7,389 nucleotides of DNA. Origin: Clostridia bacterium (GTDB taxonomy: Bacteria > Bacillota > Clostridia > Christensenellales > UBA1242). Each line of letters begins with the position of its first letter. Within the stretch, counting starts at the first letter, position 1. The translations under genes and the position numbers were made by a program. The DNA is taken from the NCBI GenBank assembly GCA_017618475.1, contig JAFZUF010000024.1:1-7389 (forward strand), written 5' to 3'. The notes beneath the pieces were generated by a model, which was not told the origin of the DNA, did no database searches, and was given only the letters and a program-made list of their open reading frames with translations. Of this stretch, positions 1 through 5,628 are shown piece by piece.

Positions 1-219
1 CACAAAGAAATGAATAACTTGAATGACTAACAACGGTAAGATTCCGTACCAAATTGGAATGGTGGGATCGGCCATGGGAATGGTGGCAAGGTCGGCGATG
101 ATTAAAGTAATCACCAATTCAAATGGCTCCATTTCACCGATTTGACGTTTACCCATTAAACGCATCACAATAATCGTGATGGCGTAGATAATAATTACCC
201 GAATAACGATCGTGAGCAT
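1..219 (-). CDS. DUF421 / YetF-like membrane protein, N-terminal part (cut by window edge)
   Basis: The first 73 residues of a membrane protein are present; the rest lies beyond the left edge. The N-terminus is a hydrophobic helix (residues 1-19) followed by the family signature RLMGKRQIGEMEPFELVITL (residues 20-39) and then IADLATIPMADPTIP (41-55), the hallmark first part of DUF421/YetF proteins. A second hydrophobic stretch starts near residue 58. The start is the ATG at 219: an in-frame TGA sits three codons upstream, so no longer start is possible. It lies 10 bases after the spoVB-like stop with no clear ribosome-binding site, which suggests one transcript and translational coupling. DUF421 proteins are three-helix membrane proteins with a cytoplasmic domain; Bacillus members have been linked to spore membrane properties and germination. 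The family call is firm; a role in spores here is inference from the neighbour. Confidence 0.9.
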   Translation of the reverse strand, partial: MLTIVIRVIIIYAITIIVMRLMGKRQIGEMEPFELVITLIIADLATIPMADPTIPIWYGILPLLVIQVIHFFV

Positions 220-229
220 TACAAGTCAT

Positions 230-1717
230 TTATTGCCGTTTGAGGGGAATCGTAATCATGTTGGTCGCCCAACATAAACCCATGAATGCCAGTTCCGCAA
301 GACCGCTAGATAAGATTAAATTAAGGACGGTGGGTAAGGTGGTGTTGATTTGAAAGACAAAATATCCCATGGCAAAGACCGGTACAGCCAGTGCTAGATA
401 ACTACAAATTGTACCCAGTGTGGCACCGGCGCCATGCCAATTGGTTACGCGACGAATTTCTAATAAATTCAAAATAGTGGTTAAAGTCATGGCCAAGCCC
501 ATTCCTAATAAGACAGCATCGGCACCAATGACGGCAGGCATGAACCAAATGATTGGTAATAAAATTAAAGTGCCTAAAGCAAAGTTACGAATGGTAATGT
601 TTTCGCGGTTCATAGCGTTTAATGTGGTGTTGGTAATTTGATTTAAGGACATGGGCAACATGACCCAAGCTGAACGCGCCAAATAAATTCCGCTGCTGGA
701 ATTGTCGTATAAAAAGCCGCCCAATGGCACGCCTAACGCTAGATAAATTGGAATAAAGCAGAAACTAATAAACACCGTAAAACGCAATACAGTGCGAATT
801 TGACGGCGTACAGCCGGCCATTGTTTGAGATTAATCAAATTTGACAGCTCAGGAACTAGAGCGGTGGCTATAGACGAAATCACGGTCGATGGGATTGTCA
901 GCAGTGGTAAAGTCATGCCACTGACGATACCTAAGTGCGCAATGGCCACGTTATTCTCCCAACCAGCCGCCATTAAGCGCAGTGGTAATAAAACAGTAAC
1001 AAGGGGAATGGTTAGACTGGAAAATAAACGCACGCCGGTAATCGGTGTAGCAGCTTTTAAAATCGGTTGAATATATTGTCGTGGTTGGATTGGGGTTTTA
1101 TCAGATTTTCGGCAACAGTAAAAAATTATCACCACAACAATGGCGGAAAGAATGCAAGCGCCAGTGAATGACCAAGCCGCGACGTGTGCCATGTTGGCAA
1201 AATAAAAGGTAACGCCAAGTAATGGTACGAACAAAAGCACACGAACAACTTGTTCAATTAATTCGGTTAAGCCTAAAAGCATGAAACGTTTTTCGCCCCA
1301 CCAAACAGAGCGTAGGACACTGTAGATGCTGCTGGCGACCAAGGCGGGTAACGTGATAATTAAAATCGCCAGACAACGTTCGTCAGTAAAAATCAAGCCA
1401 AATAAATTATGTCCAATCAAAACCACGGCACAAAGTAATAGGGAAGTAGTGACACTAATGAATAGGCCAGCAACGGTAATGTTGCGTGTACGGGCACTGT
1501 TGTTTGGTTCCTTGGCAACTTCGCGTGAAAGAACTAAGGGTAAACCGGTGCTGATAATTGTTAACAAAATCATAAAAATGTTAAGTGCCATTTGATAAAC
1601 ACCCAACATTTCGGCGCCCAGTAGACGCGATAAAAAAATCCGGAAAACAAAACCGATTAAGCGCGTCAAAACGGCAAACGCGGTGATAACAAGTACGGAT
1701 TTGGTAAACGCGCGCAT
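230..1717 (-). CDS. SpoVB-like polysaccharide/lipid flippase (MVF/MATE superfamily)
   Basis: This is a 495-residue polytopic membrane protein with about 14 hydrophobic helices, the usual size for the SpoVB/MurJ-like branch of the MOP flippase superfamily. These proteins are thought to move lipid-linked cell-wall or polysaccharide precursors across the membrane; SpoVB acts in spore cortex synthesis. Diagnostic segments are SRLLGAEMLGVYQ (residues 30-42), ISTGLPLVLSREVA (55-68), SVLRSVWWGEKRF (133-145) and ELIEQVVRVL (152-161), in the family order. I chose the ATG at 1717 because the family normally begins with a short basic segment (here MRAFTKS) just before helix 1. Starts at 1723 (ATG) or 1744 (TTG) would add hydrophobic residues. 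No Shine-Dalgarno precedes any of them. A weak minus-strand promoter candidate is AATAAT at 1803-1808 with a poor -35. The gene is followed at once by a DUF421 gene. Several SpoVB paralogues often occur per genome, so cortex synthesis itself is not certain. Confidence 0.9.
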   Translation of the reverse strand: MRAFTKSVLVITAFAVLTRLIGFVFRIFLSRLLGAEMLGVYQMALNIFMILLTIISTGLPLVLSREVAKEPNNSARTRNITVAGLFISVTTSLLLCAVVLIGHNLFGLIFTDERCLAILIITLPALVASSIYSVLRSVWWGEKRFMLLGLTELIEQVVRVLLFVPLLGVTFYFANMAHVAAWSFTGACILSAIVVVIIFYCCRKSDKTPIQPRQYIQPILKAATPITGVRLFSSLTIPLVTVLLPLRLMAAGWENNVAIAHLGIVSGMTLPLLTIPSTVISSIATALVPELSNLINLKQWPAVRRQIRTVLRFTVFISFCFIPIYLALGVPLGGFLYDNSSSGIYLARSAWVMLPMSLNQITNTTLNAMNRENITIRNFALGTLILLPIIWFMPAVIGADAVLLGMGLAMTLTTILNLLEIRRVTNWHGAGATLGTICSYLALAVPVFAMGYFVFQINTTLPTVLNLILSSGLAELAFMGLCWATNMITIPLKRQ

Positions 1718-1730
1718 ATACATGCATATG
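1715..1730. repeat. Near-palindrome carrying two divergent start codons
   Basis: CATATACATGCATATG pairs 7 of 8 positions with its own reverse complement. The left end is the ATG of the spoVB-like gene on the minus strand and the right end is the ATG of the LysM-like frame on the plus strand. A further ATG on each strand lies in the central CATG. It may be an operator or simply a product of two facing start codons in AT-rich DNA. Confidence 0.5.
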
Positions 1731-1907
1731 TTTGTGAAAATCAAATATGTAAAAGGAAAGCTGTTTGAAATCGCGCGCGAATGCGGTGTTGCACCGTGTA
1801 CAATTATTCTGGCTAATCATTGCCGTAATGAAAGCGAATTGCCAGTTACAATTGTTGTGCCGGTCTCAACGCCTGTCCGTTGTCAAGTGATTAATTATCC
1901 AAAATAA
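1728..1907 (+). CDS. Small LysM-like protein (59 aa), candidate
   Basis: The plus-strand frame from the ATG at 1728 encodes 59 residues that match the LysM pattern: VKGKLFEIARECGV (residues 8-21), then TIILAN (25-30), NESEL (34-38) and a closing IVVPV (42-46). This corresponds to the LysM layout of GDTLxxIAxxxGV, a helix ending in N, and a final L-I-P strand. The GDT turn is one residue short and altered. Three cysteines (19, 24, 32) lie in the domain and one more at 52. There is no signal peptide or membrane helix, so it would act inside the cell, for example on a forespore or spore coat, unless exported another way. LysM domains bind N-acetylglucosamine-containing glycans. It fills the space between two minus-strand genes, begins 10 bases from the spoVB start and overlaps the tail of the 142-residue gene by 13 bases. 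No clear ribosome-binding site or promoter is visible. An upstream ATG at 1722 is possible. Confidence 0.55.
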   Translation: MFVKIKYVKGKLFEIARECGVAPCTIILANHCRNESELPVTIVVPVSTPVRCQVINYPK

Positions 1908-2323
1908 AAGGTTTGACCTTTATGGTCGGTGAATTTAATGCGGTTACCACTGCGGGTGCAAGTGATACCGGTTGCGGCTTGATTGCACTCCGTGGTGTAG
2001 TCAACAATGTTGCCTTCATTGTCGCGGGCATAGGCTTGAATAAAAGTTAAATGGTAGGTTTTATTGTCAAGGGTGTATGTACCAATGCCGGTTAAAGATA
2101 ATCCTTTTTCCTTATGTTTAATGGTAATGTGGAAAGTATCATTCTTAAAAAAGCGTAACTCAGATTTATCGACAAAGTCAGCAACGGTAAAGTCGGTTTT
2201 TTCGATAGTTGTGATATGATAGGTAGATTTGTCGGTGAAGTTGTAATAAATTGATACTCCAATGCCGATAAAAATTAAACAGATAACACCGATAATAATG
2301 CCAATTTTAACACCGCGTCGCAT
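1895..2323 (-). CDS. Small single-pass membrane protein with lipocalin-like ectodomain (142 aa)
   Basis: I do not recognise a named family. The protein starts with MRRGVK, followed by one membrane helix (about residues 6-27), so the remaining 115 residues should lie outside the cell. The ectodomain is rich in alternating polar and hydrophobic residues; the run FFKNDTFHITI (58-68), then GLSLTGIGTYTLDNKTYHLT (74-93), looks like the strand-turn-strand pattern of lipocalin-like beta-barrel domains. Two cysteines (113 and 122) could form a disulfide; C15 is inside the helix and is not in a lipobox. It is the last gene of the three-gene minus-strand operon, beginning two bases after the stop of the 173-residue gene, with a strong ribosome-binding site inside that gene's end. 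Its last 13 bases overlap the end of the plus-strand LysM-like frame. Anchoring and topology are well supported; the fold is inference. Confidence 0.8.
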   Translation of the reverse strand: MRRGVKIGIIIGVICLIFIGIGVSIYYNFTDKSTYHITTIEKTDFTVADFVDKSELRFFKNDTFHITIKHKEKGLSLTGIGTYTLDNKTYHLTFIQAYARDNEGNIVDYTTECNQAATGITCTRSGNRIKFTDHKGQTFYFG

Positions 2324-2325
2324 CG

Positions 2326-2847
2326 TTATGCCACCTCCTGGGTTGGTTTAAAAACTAAAATTGTTACCGAATATTCCAAAGATTTAGCATCCTTGTTGTT
2401 ATGATTTTGGTGAACAATTTCAACTGCATGCGATTCAATGGCATTAATACGAATCCCGTCATTGGTGCTAATAGCCGTCAAGTGTTGAATTTCCGTATCT
2501 TCGCCATTGGCAAGCAGGTATTCAAATTCAATAATGGTTTGTTTAACGCCTTCCTTATAGTTGGTAACAATGAAAGGAATTGGAGTAGTAGTGGCTTCTA
2601 ATCCAGCCAAATATAGTTCACCGGTTTTGCCATCATTTTTAATACGGAAATAACTGGAACTGTTCATTTGGGCGCCTTTAAAACGTGCTGTTGGACGCAT
2701 CTCGGTCAAATAATAGTATTCACCATATTGAACATGTCCGACAATACCACCGCGGTTGTGATAAAAATACACACCAAAACCAGTGCCTATCAAAACAACG
2801 ATGATGGCTAGGCAAATAACAATTTTAATTACTTTGCGTTTTGTCAT
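2326..2847 (-). CDS. Small single-pass membrane protein, unknown ectodomain (173 aa)
   Basis: No family is recognised. The layout mirrors the next gene: a short basic N-terminus (MTKRKVIK), one membrane helix at about residues 6-28, then some 145 extracellular residues. The ectodomain begins with YGEYYYLTEMRPTARF (41-56) and has several likely beta strands, including SSYFRIKND (64-72), TGELYLAGLE (75-84) and QTIIEFEYLL (103-112). A GEYYYLTE opening followed by strands and short turns resembles other small lipocalin-like surface proteins, but the resemblance is weak. There are no cysteines outside the membrane helix. The ATG at 2847 lies inside the end of the large surface-protein gene, overlapping it by 23 bases in another frame. 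With no good ribosome-binding site upstream, translation is probably coupled to that gene. Shared architecture with the 142-residue protein suggests the two are diverged relatives or partners of the large protein. Confidence 0.8.
   Translation of the reverse strand: MTKRKVIKIVICLAIIVVLIGTGFGVYFYHNRGGIVGHVQYGEYYYLTEMRPTARFKGAQMNSSSYFRIKNDGKTGELYLAGLEATTTPIPFIVTNYKEGVKQTIIEFEYLLANGEDTEIQHLTAISTNDGIRINAIESHAVEIVHQNHNNKDAKSLEYSVTILVFKPTQEVA
2334..2339 (-). promoter_or_regulatory. Shine-Dalgarno for the 142-aa gene, inside the upstream gene
   Basis: On the minus strand AGGAGG lies 10 bases before the ATG at 2323, within the last codons (Gln-Glu-Val-Ala) of the 173-residue gene. It is the strongest ribosome-binding site in the window, fixes this start and gives the third operon gene independent translation initiation. 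Confidence 0.85.
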
Positions 2848-5509
2848 CTGTTATATTATCTACTTTTGCAGCCTTTTGGGCAACAATTTTATTACGTTCT
2901 TTTTTGATGCGCATATCACGAGCATAAGAAGTGTTCTTTTTTGTGATGTGCTTTTCAAATTTAATTTTACGGAACAAGAATGTGGCAACAGCTAATAATA
3001 CTGCGGCAGCGGTAATTAAAGTTGGAACTAAATACCACCAATTTTCATTGAAAAAGTTACTACCGTCGGCATTGCTGTTGTTAGTATTTTCTTCCTCTTC
3101 TGTTTCTTCACTGGCAGATAATACCATGACACGTGATCCGTCAGTGTTGGCAGCAGTTTTAGCATCATCAAATTCAGTTTCTTCAATTTTATTTACAGTA
3201 ATTGCACTGATGAAAATTTCGCCATCAACAACTTTAACTGTGCTTTCGTCATCATTTTCATCGGCGACGTAACCTAATGTAATTTGGAATTTGGTTGTGT
3301 TAACGTCATCAGCATGAATGAGCAATTTATACTCAGCAGTTAATGTTTCATCAATTTCATCGGTGGTAACTTTCATTAAACCATCATAACCATCAAAACC
3401 TAAATAAGCATGATTACCACGGGCGGTAACGATAATTTCATAATAGTTTTCCGAAGATAAGTTATACGCAAATACATTTTCTATGATTGTTTTTTGTCCG
3501 CCAATATTCTTTAGGGTTAAGCCGTCTTTAGTTGAATTTAAGTAAAAATCAACTGTGTCGTTGTTAGTATGCCAGATGCCACTTAGCGTTAAAGGATTGG
3601 TTAAGTCAATGTTATTGATTTCATCATTTTGTTTGCTGTCATCAAAGCAAACGTTATCAATATAGGTGTAACCAATTGCGTCCATTTCGAAGCGTAAATA
3701 ATAGGAACGCGAAACGGCAAATTCATTTTCCGCGATGTTAATCGTGTAATGTTGCCAAGCACCATCAGTTTCAATTTTTAATGGTTCGCCTAAATAAGTA
3801 ATGTCAGTTAAGTTACCATCATCATCTGCGGTTGCAGAAATAATCCAGGCATGTGTTTTAGTGGTGGTTTTGCTGCAAGCGTGGAAAGAAACTGTTTTGG
3901 TTTCGCCAGCAGTAGTTGAAATAGCCGGACTGGTTAAAATGTTACGCGTCGAATTACGATTGTGCATCATGTAGACGTTATTGTTAGAGTTATAATTTAC
4001 AATGTAACCAGGATGATTGGTACCTTCGCCAAAGCTTTCATTCCATAAAGAGGCATCTAAATTAACAATACCATTATCACTGTTGTTTGTTGTCCAATCG
4101 TTGGCAATCAATGGATAAGGATAACCACTGCCGGAAACGGTAACAGTGTCAGCGGCGGTACCTAACTCAAAATAGCCATTCGGTAAATCTAAGGCATCTG
4201 CTTCGGCATTCATGTCGTAAGTATCATGCACGCCTGTAGCTGATTTATTATCGGTAGCATAACTGCCATTTACTTTATAAATTCTGAAGTCATCGATACA
4301 AACCCAACCCGTGGCGGTGCTGGAACTTGAACTGCTCAGATTAAAGCTTAAGGTATAGTCTTGGTATAAATCTTGACCAGCAACAAAGAAAACCGTGTTT
4401 AATTGCCAACCGTTGTAATATGGATAATTGGCTAACGTTGTAATCTGTTCAGCGCTTCCTTTGTCGCTGTCATTATCGGTAATCATGAAATAAAAACTAT
4501 CAAAATCTTCGGCTGCAGTTGCAATTGAATAAAATTGGAACATGTATACTTCATGTGGTTTAGGTGTAAAGTCGTAATTACTTAAGGTTAAAGTTGCGTT
4601 ACCGTTATTGGCTCGCATAATCATGACCGAATCGTTGTCACTGCCATCTTTTGTGTAAAAGTAAGCCTGTTCGTCATTAAAGCCCAAATAAGCCGGTATG
4701 CTGGATGCTGTAATTGCATTTATACTTTCGGCACTGGTTGTAAATTCATTATTGTTAAAATTTCTAACAGACACATATTCAATGTTTTGGCGTGATAAAT
4801 CAAGGTAGCAGGTTGAATCAATATTGGCGGTAGCGGCGGCAAATTTACTTGCACTAAGTGCGACAACATTAAATTGGTTAAAATAAATTGCACCTAAAGC
4901 TTTTTGTGTTTTAGAACCAAAATAAAGTGCCGGGTTGACAGTGGTAGATTCCAAAAGATCAGTGTGAATATAAAAAGCCTTACGAAGCCAGCCGTTGCCT
5001 TGTAAAGTAATGTAATGTTCGTCATCTAAGTAGAATGTACCAAAAGCATATTGTTCAGTGGTGTTGTTAGTTTGTTCATTTAAGCGATATTCTACTTCTA
5101 CCATGTAATAACCATTAGCAGGTAAAGTAATGACATCGGTCGTATAACCACCATTGACGGGCATATTTTGAGTTGTACATGCAATCACATAGGGCGAACG
5201 ACCGTTAAGTTCTCCATCAGTTAAAGTAGTATATTCATATTTCTCATGAAAACTAGCATTGGTTTCTGGTGTTACTTGTTGGGCGACTAGATAATCGTTT
5301 GATGGTTTATTCCAATTACTTAAATCATAGTTACCAACTTCTTCGGTAGAAAAGGTCAGGCTACTTTGTGAAGGTGCCGAGTATTGGTAGGGTGAACTGC
5401 TTGCAGGAGTTAATTTTAAAGCTCCATTTACGGCAACGGGCATGCCTGGTGTAAGTAAGCACAAGGCAATAACCAAAACTACTGTTATAATTTTAACTAA
5501 TTTTTTCAT
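2825..5509 (-). CDS. Large type I surface protein with repeated jelly-roll-like modules (894 aa)
   Basis: The product starts with a signal peptide (MKKLVK plus a hydrophobic core to about residue 20; cleavage near 24-30) and ends with an acidic, Asn-rich stalk (about 795-823), one membrane helix (about 824-846) and a 48-residue basic cytoplasmic tail. No LPxTG sorting motif or lipobox is present, so it is held by its C-terminal helix. The exterior looks like several beta-sandwich modules of the carbohydrate-binding type, each closing on a strand like GWVCIDDFRIYKV. Approximate modules are 136-215, 330-410, 440-625 (opening with LPNGYFELG, as in CBM4/9-like domains) and 695-770. No catalytic domain was seen. 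The start at 5509 is chosen because GGAGAG lies 7 bases upstream; the adjacent ATG at 5512 is only 4 bases from it, and a TTG at 5530 would lie upstream of that site. A role in glycan binding or adhesion is inference. Confidence 0.85.
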   Translation of the reverse strand: MKKLVKIITVVLVIALCLLTPGMPVAVNGALKLTPASSSPYQYSAPSQSSLTFSTEEVGNYDLSNWNKPSNDYLVAQQVTPETNASFHEKYEYTTLTDGELNGRSPYVIACTTQNMPVNGGYTTDVITLPANGYYMVEVEYRLNEQTNNTTEQYAFGTFYLDDEHYITLQGNGWLRKAFYIHTDLLESTTVNPALYFGSKTQKALGAIYFNQFNVVALSASKFAAATANIDSTCYLDLSRQNIEYVSVRNFNNNEFTTSAESINAITASSIPAYLGFNDEQAYFYTKDGSDNDSVMIMRANNGNATLTLSNYDFTPKPHEVYMFQFYSIATAAEDFDSFYFMITDNDSDKGSAEQITTLANYPYYNGWQLNTVFFVAGQDLYQDYTLSFNLSSSSSSTATGWVCIDDFRIYKVNGSYATDNKSATGVHDTYDMNAEADALDLPNGYFELGTAADTVTVSGSGYPYPLIANDWTTNNSDNGIVNLDASLWNESFGEGTNHPGYIVNYNSNNNVYMMHNRNSTRNILTSPAISTTAGETKTVSFHACSKTTTKTHAWIISATADDDGNLTDITYLGEPLKIETDGAWQHYTINIAENEFAVSRSYYLRFEMDAIGYTYIDNVCFDDSKQNDEINNIDLTNPLTLSGIWHTNNDTVDFYLNSTKDGLTLKNIGGQKTIIENVFAYNLSSENYYEIIVTARGNHAYLGFDGYDGLMKVTTDEIDETLTAEYKLLIHADDVNTTKFQITLGYVADENDDESTVKVVDGEIFISAITVNKIEETEFDDAKTAANTDGSRVMVLSASEETEEEENTNNSNADGSNFFNENWWYLVPTLITAAAVLLAVATFLFRKIKFEKHITKKNTSYARDMRIKKERNKIVAQKAAKVDNITDDKTQSN

Positions 5510-5516
5510 CATGATT

Positions 5517-5522
5517 CTCTCC
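5517..5522 (-). promoter_or_regulatory. Shine-Dalgarno for the large surface protein
   Basis: On the minus strand GGAGAG is followed by AATC and two successive ATG codons. Spacing is 4 bases to the first (5512) and 7 to the second (5509), which favours the second and excludes the upstream TTG start at 5530. Confidence 0.8.
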
Positions 5523-5535
5523 ATATACAATATAA

Positions 5536-5550
5536 AGTGTAGTTTACACT
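5536..5550. repeat. 15-bp inverted repeat over the -10 of the surface operon
   Basis: AGTGTA-GTT-TACACT has perfect 6-base arms. It covers the -10 candidate of the minus-strand promoter (5541-5546), a typical place for a repressor operator. It is short enough that chance is a real alternative. Confidence 0.4.
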
Positions 5551-5570
5551 AAAATGACCGCTTTTAGCAA
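5541..5570 (-). promoter_or_regulatory. Promoter candidate for the surface-protein operon
   Basis: On the minus strand TTGCTA (5570-5565, 4 of 6 to the consensus) is followed after 18 bases by TAAACT (5546-5541, 4 of 6). Transcription would begin near 5534, giving a leader of about 25 bases with the ribosome-binding site well placed. A run of seven T on this strand (5578-5572) lies just upstream of the -35 and could act as an UP element. No better candidate is visible in the 119 bases between the two divergent genes. Confidence 0.5.
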
Positions 5571-5579
5571 GAAAAAAAC

Positions 5580-5602
5580 TTTTGTATAAGCTCTATACAA
5601 AA
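5580..5602. repeat. 23-bp perfect inverted repeat in the divergent control region (possible operator)
   Basis: TTTTGTATA-AGCTC-TATACAAAA has perfect 9-base arms around a 5-base spacer. It overlaps the -35 candidate of the plus-strand promoter and lies about 10 bases from the -35 of the minus-strand promoter, so a protein bound here could control both genes. The half-site TATACAA occurs again at 5524-5530, in the leader of the surface gene. On the minus strand the repeat is followed by seven T, so it could also be read as a weak AT-rich terminator, but no minus-strand gene lies upstream to be ended. The binding protein is unknown. Confidence 0.5.
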
Positions 5603-5609
5603 CTAAAAT
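5582..5609 (+). promoter_or_regulatory. Promoter candidate for the Ppx/GppA-like gene
   Basis: TTGTAT (5582-5587) is separated by 16 bases from TAAAAT (5604-5609, 5 of 6 to TATAAT). Transcription would start near 5616, giving a leader of about 13 bases before the ATG at 5629. A second candidate uses TATACA (5594-5599) with an extended -10 TGT-TACTAT (5614-5622), which would put the start of transcription at or next to the ATG. The -35 in both cases is part of the 23-bp inverted repeat. Confidence 0.4.
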
Positions 5610-5628
5610 AATGTGTTACTATCGCTTT

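Noticed and set aside
420..1595. Several plus-strand open frames of 70-90 codons opposite the spoVB-like gene
   Set aside because: They lie antisense inside a convincing membrane-protein gene, have no family resemblance and show the odd composition expected of a reverse-strand shadow.
1581..1820. A 79-codon minus-strand frame overlapping the spoVB start and the LysM-like frame
   Set aside because: It is out of frame with spoVB over most of its length, has no membrane or domain pattern, and the two competing frames both make better sense.
1867..1882. CAACG-CCTGTC-CGTTG and CTGGC/GCCAG inverted repeats within 1809-1882
   Set aside because: Arms of five bases inside a probable coding frame, with no T-run or promoter relation, are not beyond chance.
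1881..1886. A perfect minus-strand TTGACA as the -35 of a spoVB promoter
   Set aside because: No -10-like hexamer lies 16-19 bases downstream (the sequence there is CCGGCAC), so the match is probably chance within the LysM-like frame.
1907..1921. AAAGGT-TTG-ACCTTT hairpin at the end of the 142-residue gene as a terminator
   Set aside because: The stem has only two G-C pairs, lies within the coding end, and the following minus-strand T-run is broken by an A and GG. It is too weak to call.
2401..3272. Plus-strand open frames opposite the small membrane protein and the C-terminal part of the surface protein
   Set aside because: They are hydrophobic or Ser/Val-rich mirror images of Asn-, Glu- and Thr-rich coding sequence, without ribosome-binding sites or recognisable motifs.
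5459..5461. Cysteine in the signal peptide of the large surface protein as a lipoprotein anchor
   Set aside because: The sequence before it is VIAL-C; a lipobox needs Gly, Ala or Ser just before the Cys, and the protein already has a C-terminal membrane helix.
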